Program-made: the position numbers and the translations under genes | Part shown: in pieces, positions 19,651-27,745 of the stretch | Layout: each line of letters opens with the position of its first letter | How positions within the stretch are numbered: position 1 is the first letter of the stretch | Notes under the pieces: model-generated | Told to the model about the DNA's origin: nothing | Database searches by the model: none | Seen by the model: only the letters and a program-made list of their open reading frames with translations | DNA from: JBEEOW01 sp041191405 | GTDB taxonomy: Bacteria; Bacteroidota; Bacteroidia; Cytophagales; UBA9547 | Direction of reading: 5' to 3' | DNA length: 64,000 bases | Assembly (NCBI GenBank): GCA_041191405.1 | Contig: JBEEOW010000004.1 | Span: forward strand, 110,920 to 174,919

Positions 19651-19694
19651 ATTGTTGGTTTACAACAATATTAATATTGAAATAAATAAAGCCC

Positions 19695-20603
19695 ATGGCA
19701 TCATCATATAACTTAACCCACTTAAAACAACTTGAAGCGGAAGCAATACACGTAATGCGTGAAGTAGCAGCTCAATTTGAAAGACCAGCTTTGCTGTTTT
19801 CAGGTGGAAAAGATTCAATAGTTTTAGTAAGATTAGCACAAAAAGCCTTTTATCCAGGCAAAATCCCTTTCCCTTTGGTTCATGTTGATACTGAACACAA
19901 TTTCCCTGAGACTATTGTATTTAGAGATCACTTAGCAAACAAAGTTGGTGCTCAATTGATTGTAAGATCTGTTCAAGATTCAATCAACAGAGGTACAGCT
20001 CAAGAGGAAAAAGGTTTAAATCCAAGTCGTAACGGTTTACAAACCATTACTTTACTTGAAACTATTGAAGAGTTTAAATTTGATGCTTGCTTTGGTGGTG
20101 CTCGTAGAGACGAAGAAAAAGCAAGAGCTAAAGAAAGATTTTTCTCACACAGAACTGAATTTGGTGAGTGGGACCCAAAAAACCAAAGACCTGAATTGTG
20201 GAACTTATACAATGGTCGCAAAAGTGTAGGCGAACATTTTAGAGTTTTCCCAATCAGTAACTGGACAGAAATGGATGTTTGGCAATATATTGCTGCTGAG
20301 CAACTTGAAATTCCAACTATTTATTTTACTCACCAAAGAGAAGTAGTTAACAGAAACGGTGCATTATTAGCTAAATCTGACTACATTACTTTAATTGGTA
20401 ACGAAAAATACGAAATGCAAACTGTGCGTTTCCGTACAGTTGGAGATATGACTTGTACTGGTGCTGTACTTTCAGATGCAGCTACTTTAGAAGAAGTAAT
20501 TGAAGAAGTTGCAGGTGCAAGAAGTACCGAGCGTGGTACTCGTGCTGACGATAAACGTTCGGAAGCTGCAATGGAAGACCGCAAAAAACAAGGTTATTTT
20601 TAA
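19695..20603 (+). CDS. cysD: CysD, sulfate adenylyltransferase subunit 2
   Basis: Catalytic subunit of ATP sulfurylase; makes APS from ATP and sulfate in complex with CysN. It has the PP-loop ATP-pyrophosphatase motif SGGKDS at residues 36-41, then VHVDTEHNFPETIVFRD (about 63-79) and CFGGARRDEEKARAKER (about 136-152), all conserved. The C-terminal STERGTRADDKRSEAAMEDRKKQGYF is the family signature. Full length at 302 aa. It starts 44 bases after cysC and is followed by cysN after 55 bases. Confidence 0.97.
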   Translation: MASSYNLTHLKQLEAEAIHVMREVAAQFERPALLFSGGKDSIVLVRLAQKAFYPGKIPFPLVHVDTEHNFPETIVFRDHLANKVGAQLIVRSVQDSINRGTAQEEKGLNPSRNGLQTITLLETIEEFKFDACFGGARRDEEKARAKERFFSHRTEFGEWDPKNQRPELWNLYNGRKSVGEHFRVFPISNWTEMDVWQYIAAEQLEIPTIYFTHQREVVNRNGALLAKSDYITLIGNEKYEMQTVRFRTVGDMTCTGAVLSDAATLEEVIEEVAGARSTERGTRADDKRSEAAMEDRKKQGYF

Positions 20604-20658
20604 ATCATTGATTACAAAACAATTAATGGTTAATTCTCAATATCTAATGTAAAAAATT

Positions 20659-21942
20659 ATGAGCGAAATAAATAATATTGATACCAAAACATACCTTGAC
20701 ATGGACTTACTTCGCTTCACTACTGCTGGTAGTGTTGATGATGGAAAAAGTACATTAATCGGTCGTTTATTATATGATTCTAAATCAATTTTTCAAGATC
20801 AGTTAGACGCAATTGAAGAAGCTAGTCAAAGAAAAGGTAAAGAATATGTGGACCTTTCTTTATTAACTGACGGATTACGTGCTGAACGTGAGCAAGGAAT
20901 TACCATTGACGTAGCTTACCGTTATTTTGCTACACCAAAACGTAAATTTATTGTTGCTGATACACCTGGTCACATTCAATATACAAGAAACATGGTTACG
21001 GGTGCATCTACTGCAAACTTAACTATTATTTTGGTTGATGCACGTCATGGTGTAATTGAGCAAACCATGCGTCACTCATTTATTGCTTCGTTATTACAAA
21101 TTAAACACGTTGTTGTTTGTATTAACAAAATGGATTTAGTTGATTATAGCGAAGAAGTATTCAACAAAATCAAAGCTGATTATGAGGCATTTTCATCAAA
21201 ATTAGATATTCCAGATATTCAATTTATTCCAATTTCGGCATTAAATGGCGATAACGTTGTGGATAAATCAGAAAACATGGATTGGTACAAAGGAGCTTCA
21301 TTGTTGTACACACTTGAAAATGTACACATTGCAAGCGACTTAAACTATGTAGATGCTCGTTTTCCAGTACAATATGTAATTCGCCCTCACAGCACTGAAT
21401 ATCACGATTATCGTGGTTATGCAGGTAGAGTTGAAGGTGGAGTTTTCAAAGTTGGCGATGAGGTGGTTGTACATCCTTCAGGATTCACTTCAAAAATCAA
21501 GTCAATTGACACAATTACTGGTCCACTTGAGGAGGCATTCCCTCCAATGTCAGTATCAATTACATTAGAAAATGATATTGATATCAGTCGTGGCGATATG
21601 TTGAGCAAACCATTAAACCAACCACAAACAAGTCAAGATATTGAATTAATGATTTGTTGGTTAAATGAGAAAAAGCTAAATCCAAGTGCAAAATACTACA
21701 TCAAACATACAACAAAAGAAGCACGTTGTATGGTAAAAGATGTACGTTATAAAGTAGATATCAATACATTGCACAAATTGGAAGACCAAAAAGAAATTGG
21801 TTTGAATGATATCGCTAGAATATTAATTAGAACAACCACTCCACTGTATTTTGATAGCTACAAACGCAATAGAGCAACAGGTTCAGTAATATTAATAGAC
21901 GAATTTACGAATGAAACTGTAGCAGCTGGTATGATTATTTAA
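20659..21942 (+). CDS. cysN: CysN, sulfate adenylyltransferase subunit 1 (GTPase)
   Basis: GTPase subunit that drives APS formation by CysD. EF-Tu-like G domain: P-loop GSVDDGKST (24-32), switch II DTPGH (101-105) and NKMD (about 155). Two beta-barrel domains follow. At 427 aa it is the stand-alone form, not the CysNC fusion with APS kinase; the kinase is the separate cysC gene upstream. No cysH, sulfite reductase or cysQ is in the window, so PAPS could feed assimilation elsewhere or sulfotransferases. A hairpin terminator follows. Confidence 0.97.
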   Translation: MSEINNIDTKTYLDMDLLRFTTAGSVDDGKSTLIGRLLYDSKSIFQDQLDAIEEASQRKGKEYVDLSLLTDGLRAEREQGITIDVAYRYFATPKRKFIVADTPGHIQYTRNMVTGASTANLTIILVDARHGVIEQTMRHSFIASLLQIKHVVVCINKMDLVDYSEEVFNKIKADYEAFSSKLDIPDIQFIPISALNGDNVVDKSENMDWYKGASLLYTLENVHIASDLNYVDARFPVQYVIRPHSTEYHDYRGYAGRVEGGVFKVGDEVVVHPSGFTSKIKSIDTITGPLEEAFPPMSVSITLENDIDISRGDMLSKPLNQPQTSQDIELMICWLNEKKLNPSAKYYIKHTTKEARCMVKDVRYKVDINTLHKLEDQKEIGLNDIARILIRTTTPLYFDSYKRNRATGSVILIDEFTNETVAAGMII

Positions 21943-21965
21943 TCAGCTGTTGTTTTAAATATTTA

Positions 21966-22003
21966 AAAAGCCAATCTTTGAAAAAGGGTTGGCTTTTGTT
22001 TTT
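21966..22003 (+). terminator. Terminator after cysN
   Basis: Arms AAAAGCCAA (21966-21974) and TTGGCTTTT (21989-21997) with a T-rich run after the second arm; 23 bases after the cysN stop. Confidence 0.8.
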
Positions 22004-22024
22004 TGAGTTAATACAAATACTAAA

Positions 22025-22546
22025 TTGAACCCATTTGTGAAACAAGAAACTATCATTATTAGAAAAAAATATAATGTAATAATCTCAATAATTCTACCTT
22101 GTATAATTATATTTTTCTTATTATTTGTATTAGTTGTTAATACAACTTCCTTAAATAATAATTTGATAGGTGGATTTGTATTAATTTTAATATTGTTTGT
22201 TTTTTTATTGAGATTGATAATCATTCGAATAAAATATTTATTATCGAAAAATCCTGTTCTAGAGATAAACAATGAATATATTAAAGTATTTGATAATTCT
22301 AAATTTGATATAATTCCTTTTATAGATATACTTGGATGTGATGTATATGAGGATAAAAATGGAAAGGTATTAAGGCTTTACATGAACGAAAACACTCAAA
22401 TCAAAAGTAGAAAAAATAGAAAATCGTTCGAAATTCCTTTAGAAATCCCCAAAGTGGCATTTATTTCTATTACTTATGCTGATATTTATTCTCCAGATCT
22501 AAAAAGAATAATTTATGACATCATCTATTCAAATAACAATTTGTAG
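22025..22546 (+). CDS. Membrane protein with two N-terminal helices and a PH-like cytoplasmic domain (STM3941-like?)
   Basis: 173 aa. Two strong hydrophobic helices (about residues 18-40 and 46-68) separated by a short Asn-rich turn are followed by a soluble domain with strands NEYIKVFDNSKFDIIPFIDILGCDVY, the bacterial-PH-like pattern of small STM3941-type proteins. No ATG is available: the start is TTG at 22025 or GTG at 22037. The next gene follows after 34 bases and may be cotranscribed. Specific function unknown; the fold assignment is tentative. Confidence 0.6.
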   Translation: MNPFVKQETIIIRKKYNVIISIILPCIIIFFLLFVLVVNTTSLNNNLIGGFVLILILFVFLLRLIIIRIKYLLSKNPVLEINNEYIKVFDNSKFDIIPFIDILGCDVYEDKNGKVLRLYMNENTQIKSRKNRKSFEIPLEIPKVAFISITYADIYSPDLKRIIYDIIYSNNNL

Positions 22547-22580
22547 CTAAAAAATAATTTTCAAGCAAAAACTTAAATTT

Positions 22581-23174
22581 ATGGGCTTTAACATAGCAGG
22601 AATAGTAATTAACAAAAACTTAGAAAACAGTATTGAATCCATTGAAAAGGCATTTTCTTGGAATTTAGGTTTTGTTGAAGAAATCAAATTTGAACAAGCT
22701 TCCGAAAACTGGAAAGAAGAGTCTATTTGCGATATATATTTTTCTAGTAATGGTACTTTTATTTTCCTGAATATGGAAATGTGTATTGATGAATACAAAA
22801 TGAAAGATAGTAAAGTGCTCACTTATGCGCTATCTGAAACAAGTATGAGTTTTAATGTAAACATTACTGAAAATGGTTTTATTACTCGTTCATTAATGGA
22901 ATCTGACGGACAAGTATTTGTAAATAAAGGAGAAAAGCTTGAAATTGAATACACTACAAATGATACTTCTGAAATAATTTGGAATCAAATTGAGAAAATT
23001 TCAGGTGAAAATTTTTGGTATATTGAACCAAGTGAAAAAGCATTTAGATACAAACTACTTCCATTTTCTGAAAAAATAATTGAAACACCAACAATTCAAC
23101 CTATTGAAAAACAAGAACCTCCTAAACCTCAAATTGTAAAAATAGAAAAACAATGGTGGCAATTTTGGAAATAA
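22581..23174 (+). CDS. Hypothetical protein with Trp-rich C-terminus
   Basis: 197-aa soluble protein with no recognised family. The N-terminal MGFNIAGIVINKNL and alternating strands suggest an alpha/beta fold; about residues 160-190 are Pro/Lys/Glu-rich (EKQEPPKPQIVKIEKQ) and the protein ends in WWQFWK. A flexible linker ending in aromatic-basic residues often serves as a membrane or partner contact, which is only a suggestion. It ends convergently with the Fic gene, and both share a strong bidirectional terminator. Confidence 0.6.
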   Translation: MGFNIAGIVINKNLENSIESIEKAFSWNLGFVEEIKFEQASENWKEESICDIYFSSNGTFIFLNMEMCIDEYKMKDSKVLTYALSETSMSFNVNITENGFITRSLMESDGQVFVNKGEKLEIEYTTNDTSEIIWNQIEKISGENFWYIEPSEKAFRYKLLPFSEKIIETPTIQPIEKQEPPKPQIVKIEKQWWQFWK

Positions 23175-23214
23175 AATAACGTTACCAAAAACTTAGATTT
23201 TGGTAACGTTATTT
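23174..23214. terminator. Bidirectional terminator between convergent genes
   Basis: Perfect 17-bp arms (23174-23190 and 23198-23214; core AACGTTACCAAAA) with a 7-base loop fill the gap between the stop of the 197-aa gene and the stop of the Fic gene. AT tails on both sides allow use on either strand. Confidence 0.88.
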
Positions 23215-23215
23215 A

Positions 23216-24283
23216 TTAACACAATTCAATATGCTCATTTAAAGAATCAATCAACCTATCAATAATTATTTCATAAAACTTATTAGGGTTATTATTTACC
23301 TGAACTTCTTCTAAAGCTTTAAAATAATCTAATTTAGATTGTGTATCTCCCTTCAAAATTGCTAAAGTATAACCATTTTTAAGTAGTATAAAATTCATCA
23401 AAAGCCTTGACGTTCTTCCATTTCCATCAACAAAAGGATGAATAGTTGCCAAACGTTCGTGCATTTCTGCAGCGAGAATTATTGGATGAAGTTTATTCTT
23501 TTGCCTTTCATAATGATAAAAAAAGTCTTCCATCATTTTTTCAATCAAATATGGTTGAGGTGGCGTGTGGGCACTTCCCGAAATCCTGACTGGAACTTTC
23601 CTGTAAACACCAGCATTTTCAGAATCAATACTTTTCAAAATCAACCTATGAATTTCAAGTAAATTTCTTTTATTGATATCTTCTTTACCAACTAGCATAT
23701 CTGCAACAAAATCAACAGCTTCCGTATGATTAATTGCTTCTAAATGCTCTCTCATTGACTTCCCTCCTATTGTTACGCCTTCATTTACAACCAACTGCGT
23801 TTCTTGCAAGGTTAAAGTGTTACCTTCAATTCTGTTACTATCAAAAGTATATTTTATAGCAAAATACTCTTTTAACTTGCGTAACTGCGTTTGATTTAAA
23901 GGTTTCTTTTCTTGCCAATTATTCTTTAAATCATCAGCAATTTTTAGTTTTTGTTGTACAGAATCAGTAAAGGTTGGCAACTCAAAAACCGAAGAACTCA
24001 TCAAATATTCAACTCTGGCTTCTGCAACTTCCAATATTTCTAATGGATTTTCTTCATCTTCAAGTAAAGCATATACTTTTTCTGCCATAAAATATTTACG
24101 CAATTCCAAATAATCAATTTTCAACACTTCTGACAAAGGTTTTAAATGAGCATTGGATGGCAACCTTGCTCCTGTTTCGTATTTCGACAATAAACCTTGG
24201 TCTATACCTGTTAAATGGCTCAATGCATTTAAAGTCATCTCTAAAGATTTACGATTTTCTGATAACAAATTAGCTAGTTTCAT
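23216..24283 (-). CDS. XRE-type HTH fused to a Fic domain (putative self-regulated AMPylase)
   Basis: Residues 5-60 form an XRE helix-turn-helix (NRKSLEMTLNALSHLTGIDQGLLSKYETGARLPS region). The middle carries the inhibitory motif SNRIEGN (about 149-155, pattern [S/T]xxxE[G/N]) that blocks ATP in class II Fic proteins. The catalytic motif HPFVDGNGRTSR (His near 281) is complete, so transfer of AMP (or another nucleotide) to a target hydroxyl is expected. The flap and C-terminal helices follow. A DNA-binding head on a Fic enzyme suggests autoregulation; a TGAC-type dyad overlaps its own -7 element. No separate antitoxin gene is seen because the inhibitor is in cis. Lone XRE-Fic genes occur in many Bacteroidota accessory regions. 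Confidence 0.88.
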   Translation of the reverse strand: MKLANLLSENRKSLEMTLNALSHLTGIDQGLLSKYETGARLPSNAHLKPLSEVLKIDYLELRKYFMAEKVYALLEDEENPLEILEVAEARVEYLMSSSVFELPTFTDSVQQKLKIADDLKNNWQEKKPLNQTQLRKLKEYFAIKYTFDSNRIEGNTLTLQETQLVVNEGVTIGGKSMREHLEAINHTEAVDFVADMLVGKEDINKRNLLEIHRLILKSIDSENAGVYRKVPVRISGSAHTPPQPYLIEKMMEDFFYHYERQKNKLHPIILAAEMHERLATIHPFVDGNGRTSRLLMNFILLKNGYTLAILKGDTQSKLDYFKALEEVQVNNNPNKFYEIIIDRLIDSLNEHIELC

Positions 24284-24301
24284 TTTATGACTTATTTTGT
24301 T

Positions 24302-24318
24302 ATGACAAATTTAGTCAT
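24302..24318 (-). promoter_or_regulatory. Candidate operator dyad overlapping the fic promoter
   Basis: The dyad ATGAC-N7-GTCAT (24302-24318) encloses the sequence that reads TAAATTTG (TAnnTTTG) on the minus strand at 24306-24313. A further half-site ATGAC is at 24287-24291, just before the start codon. A repressor bound here would cover the -7 region; the XRE domain of the product is the obvious candidate. Confidence 0.55.
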
Positions 24319-24390
24319 TACAATTTATTATAAAAACATTTTACCAATATTTTTAAATTCATTTTAAAGCCATTTATTAACAAAAAATTA

Positions 24391-24398
24391 TAACTTTG
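24391..24398 (+). promoter_or_regulatory. Candidate -7 promoter element (TAACTTTG)
   Basis: TAnnTTTG match 58 bases before the ATG of the 310-aa gene, in the region divergent from the Fic gene. Confidence 0.5.
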
Positions 24399-24456
24399 CC
24401 GTCCTTTATTATAGCAAGTTATTGAATTCAATTTTTAACTAAAACATTAATATACA

Positions 24457-25389
24457 ATGAACAAGAAATTAGAATTACATTATTTCATAGAAAATGATTT
24501 ACACTCAATGGATGCTTTTGTAAAAAACAAAGCCGAAGCTGATGTGTTAAAACTTTTGAAGGAAATAAGCAATTTGCTTGATTTAAAATTTGTATTTGAT
24601 GTTGAAGCACTTAAGGAAGGTGGAGTTAGAGAATTTTTCAAAATTGATTTTGCTCGTAAATCAAGGAAAAACAACAAATTACTAAATGTTGAACTGTTTT
24701 GTAATATTGCAAGTAAAGCAATTACTTATCAACTTAATGCTGACGAAAAAAAAACTAGATTAGAAAAAGAAAATATAAAAAATCAGATTCAAAATCATAA
24801 AGAAAATTTGTACTTTGATGAAGATAATATCCTACTAAACCAAGACACTGTTGCAGAAATAGTTAAACTTATTGCGCAAAACGACAAAGTAAAACTATAC
24901 AAATCAGCATTTTACAAAAATGTAATTGCAGAAAAACGTATAACTAAACTTTCATTTACAGGTTTAGATGAAAATGGCGAAGTTATTTCAGATGAACAAT
25001 TTTTGGAAAGAGAATTATTTGCTGGATTTATTTTAGATAAAATTGAAGTTGCTCCCTTAACAGAAAACAATATTAATATTGAAATTCTTTCGCCTGTGTT
25101 AGGTGGAGGAGAAATGAAATGGAGAGGAATTTACAATGCTAAAGCTATAAATTTCAACTTATTAGACAAAGATTTCAAAAAAGCTGTTTCAAACCGAGAA
25201 TACAGTTTTACTAGTGGCACAGCCATTACTTGTGACATAGAATTAGTAAGAACAATGGACAAAAACGGTGAAATCAGAATCACCAAAGCCAATGTTACCA
25301 ACGTGAGTAAAATATTCCACAACGATAAAGTTATTACCATTAAACAATCAAAACCGAAAAAAGCGATGAACCAATTGTCGTTGTTTTAA
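24457..25389 (+). CDS. Unrecognised 310-aa soluble protein of an accessory region
   Basis: No family is recognised. The product is charged, without signal peptide or membrane helices. It starts MNKKLELHYFIENDLHSMDAFVKNKAE, has a helical middle (about 95-150, rich in Lys/Glu/Gln), and a beta-rich second half with GLDENGEVISDEQFL and LSPVLGGGEMKWRGIYN. The C-terminus QLSLF resembles the short hydrophobic tails of clamp-binding (PIP-like) peptides, a speculative point. It lies between an XRE-Fic gene and a DUF4143 ATPase gene; its last four bases overlap the end of the ATPase gene on the other strand. Context suggests a host-defence or accessory role, but nothing in the sequence proves it. Confidence 0.65.
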   Translation: MNKKLELHYFIENDLHSMDAFVKNKAEADVLKLLKEISNLLDLKFVFDVEALKEGGVREFFKIDFARKSRKNNKLLNVELFCNIASKAITYQLNADEKKTRLEKENIKNQIQNHKENLYFDEDNILLNQDTVAEIVKLIAQNDKVKLYKSAFYKNVIAEKRITKLSFTGLDENGEVISDEQFLERELFAGFILDKIEVAPLTENNINIEILSPVLGGGEMKWRGIYNAKAINFNLLDKDFKKAVSNREYSFTSGTAITCDIELVRTMDKNGEIRITKANVTNVSKIFHNDKVITIKQSKPKKAMNQLSLF

Positions 25390-26582
25390 TATAAAAAACC
25401 AAGTAACCATATTGGAATCACATTTTTAATTGAGGTAAAATCATAATCATCTAACACTCTAAAACTATCCGGAAAAGATTCTATTTGTTTGTTAGATTTG
25501 CTTTTTCCTCCAACTTCAAATACGAATTTATTATCAACTAAAAAATCACCTTGTGCAAAAGAAGTAATCGAAAACTGTTGCTTCAATTGATTAAAAACAA
25601 AAGTTTCACGAATAGTACCAATATTGGTATCTCCACCTAAAGCGTAAGCTAAATTGGTGTTTTCAAAATAAATTTTTTCAGGTTTCTGCAAAACAGCAGT
25701 ACTGATCCCTGAAGGATAAAGTAAATTTATCAGATTGGCTTCCATCAAAAAAACTAAATAATTTTGTAGCGTCAATCTGTTCATATCCATTTTTTCTGCC
25801 AACTTTTGCACATTAGGTTTAAAAGGAACATTTTGTGCAATTACTCCCAACAATTGCAACATTTTCTTTGCATTGCGAATATCAAATCCTTTAAGTTCAG
25901 CCATGTCATACTCTATCACTTGACGAATAACTTGCTGAATTTTATTGTAATACACATCTTTTCCTTCCTTAAAAAAAGGATAATACCCACTTTTTAAGTA
26001 TTCTGAAAAGTATTTATAAGGCTTAAAATCTACAGGGAAATTTTCGGCAAAACTAATACTACTTGTACTAGTTATTTCAGCCAACGATAGCTCTTTAAAA
26101 TTAAAATTATATTCAATATTCAAATACTCTCTAAACGACAAACCATACATTTGATACATCACTGCTCTCCTACTCAAATCGCCTTCTTCTTTTGCAATAT
26201 CAATAATGCTTGAACCTGTAAATACAATATTTAAATCATAAAAATCATAAAGGTTTTTTATTTGCAATGCCCAATTTTGATATTTATGAACCTCATCTAT
26301 AAAGAGATACTTCCCTCCTTGCTTTATAAAATATTCTGCTGTTTCTACCAATGTATGTTGTGTAAAAAACCAATCATCTAAAGAAATAAAAATGGCTTCA
26401 TTTGCTGGCAATTTCAAATCAAACAACCTTTGTAACAACACTGTTGTTTTACCAATTCCTCTAACACCTTTTATGCCAATGAGTTTCGATTCCCAATGTA
26501 TGGAATTAAAAATACCTCTTTTAGGCAATTTAGCATGTTTCCTAACTAATAATTCTGATTTATAAAATAAAGCATCTAACAT
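25386..26582 (-). CDS. AAA ATPase with C-terminal DUF4143 domain
   Basis: 398-aa ATPase of the AAA_14/DUF4143 type. Walker A GVRGIGKTT is at residues 39-47, Walker B YLFIDEVHKY at about 92-101, sensor-like FTGSSIIDI near 122. The second half has the winged-helix/nuclease-like DUF4143 pattern (NRLTLQNYLVFLMEANLINLLYPSG and, near the end, FVFEVGGKSKSNKQI, a PD-(D/E)XK-like E-x-G/K strand). Molecular function of this large family is not settled; members are often accessory genes. The ATG at 26582 is 3 bases from the first of four dyad sites in the preceding 126 bases, so the gene is probably strongly regulated. Its end overlaps the convergent 310-aa gene by 4 bases. Confidence 0.85.
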   Translation of the reverse strand: MLDALFYKSELLVRKHAKLPKRGIFNSIHWESKLIGIKGVRGIGKTTVLLQRLFDLKLPANEAIFISLDDWFFTQHTLVETAEYFIKQGGKYLFIDEVHKYQNWALQIKNLYDFYDLNIVFTGSSIIDIAKEEGDLSRRAVMYQMYGLSFREYLNIEYNFNFKELSLAEITSTSSISFAENFPVDFKPYKYFSEYLKSGYYPFFKEGKDVYYNKIQQVIRQVIEYDMAELKGFDIRNAKKMLQLLGVIAQNVPFKPNVQKLAEKMDMNRLTLQNYLVFLMEANLINLLYPSGISTAVLQKPEKIYFENTNLAYALGGDTNIGTIRETFVFNQLKQQFSITSFAQGDFLVDNKFVFEVGGKSKSNKQIESFPDSFRVLDDYDFTSIKNVIPIWLLGFLY

Positions 26583-26585
26583 AAT

Positions 26586-26699
26586 TGCATATTTAACTAT
26601 GCAAAGTTACAAAATAATGCATAAGCAACTATACATTATTAATTTATTTTGCATATCCAAATATACATTTTTAACACATTTTGCATACCCAACTATACA
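26586..26699 (-). promoter_or_regulatory. Four-site dyad array with exact 32-bp period before the AAA ATPase gene
   Basis: Four 18-base sites start at 26586, 26618, 26650 and 26682, an exact 32-base spacing. On the plus strand they read TGCATATTTAACTATGCA, TGCATAAGCAACTATACA, TGCATATCCAAATATACA and TGCATACCCAACTATACA, that is TGCATA-N3-AAnTATrCA, a dyad with TGCATA/TATGCA half-sites. The 14-base spacers are AT-rich and differ. A minus-strand -7 element TAACTTTG (26602-26609) touches site 1, which lies between it and the start codon; site 2 covers the expected -33 region with a TTG at 26625-26627. The array fills the whole gap between the ATPase gene and cobW. Confidence 0.85.
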
Positions 26700-26708
26700 A
26701 AAACGACA

Positions 26709-27734
26709 TTATTCAACAACTATTATTTGCTCAATACAATCTAAAAACATTTGTTTGTTTAAACTATTACCAATAATTACTAAGCGTGATTCTCTTGATT
26801 CGGTGTCAGCCCATAAGTCGCCTTGTGTGCTAAATTGCTGATTATAAACAGACTGAAAAATAACTTTTTGCTCAAAATGTTGAAAATTCAAGACTCCTTT
26901 CATTCTATAAATTTGATTTGGATAAAGATTAAAAATAAGATTTACCCACATTTCAAATTTCATAAAATCAAGTGGTTCGGGTATTATAAATGAAAAACTA
27001 GTAACATTACTATGTTTCACAGTTTTGGGTAACAACATTGAGGCTTGCGGTTTTTCGCTTAATGAAGTTTTATTTACTACAAACCTTGAGTTGGGAACAA
27101 CTTTTTTATTTAGTGTTTCATTAACAATATCAGCATCAAAAGTATTTAAATTTAACAAATCAATATCTTTTAATTTACCAAAAGTAGTTTCAAAAATTTG
27201 AGCTTGTGCATTTAATCGTGTAACTATATTTTTAACTACATCAATTTGATAAGGTTCAACACTGTCTATTTTATTTATCAAAATAATATCTGCCAATGAA
27301 ATTTGCTTTACGGCTTCAATTTGATTTTCAAGTTGTTGCTCTACAAATTGAGCATCAACCAATGCAATTACAGCATTTAATTTAAACTGACTTTGAATTG
27401 ATTCATTATGTAAAAAATTTAAAATAACCGAACCTGGGTCGGCCATGCCAGTAGTTTCAATAATTAAATGCGTCATTGCTACATTTTTCTCCACAATTTG
27501 AGAAAGTAATTCGAGCAAATCGTCATTTAAATTACAGCAAATGCAACCATTATTTAACTCAAAAACCTTGTTATCAACCCCAACAACCAAACCTTTGTCA
27601 ATACCTATTTCCCCAAATTCATTTTCAATCACAACAATATTTTCATCAGAATTTGATGCAATAATATGATTTAACAAAGTTGTTTTGCCAGCTCCTAAAA
27701 AGCCAACAAGTATGGTTACAGGTATTTTATTCAA
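26709..27734 (-). CDS. CobW/COG0523-family GTPase metallochaperone
   Basis: GTP-dependent metal-insertion protein of the G3E family. P-loop GFLGAGKTT at residues 11-19, switch I-type ENEFGEIGID (37-46), metal motif GCICC at 63-67 (the CxCC site), base-recognition NKID near 155, and a C-terminal CobW_C domain (about 245-335). GCICC proteins mostly handle zinc; others serve cobalt or nitrile hydratase metal, so the substrate is open. The start is TTG at 27734, because no ATG precedes the P-loop. It follows the 325-aa gene on the minus strand by 11 bases and is probably cotranscribed with it. Confidence 0.92.
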   Translation of the reverse strand: MNKIPVTILVGFLGAGKTTLLNHIIASNSDENIVVIENEFGEIGIDKGLVVGVDNKVFELNNGCICCNLNDDLLELLSQIVEKNVAMTHLIIETTGMADPGSVILNFLHNESIQSQFKLNAVIALVDAQFVEQQLENQIEAVKQISLADIILINKIDSVEPYQIDVVKNIVTRLNAQAQIFETTFGKLKDIDLLNLNTFDADIVNETLNKKVVPNSRFVVNKTSLSEKPQASMLLPKTVKHSNVTSFSFIIPEPLDFMKFEMWVNLIFNLYPNQIYRMKGVLNFQHFEQKVIFQSVYNQQFSTQGDLWADTESRESRLVIIGNSLNKQMFLDCIEQIIVVE

Positions 27735-27745
27735 GGGAATTATTA

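Noticed and set aside
26586..26699. Four 18-bp repeats with 14-bp spacers as a mini-CRISPR
   Set aside because: Repeats are dyads with substitutions, spacers are short AT-rich and no cas genes occur; promoter overlap fits operators better.
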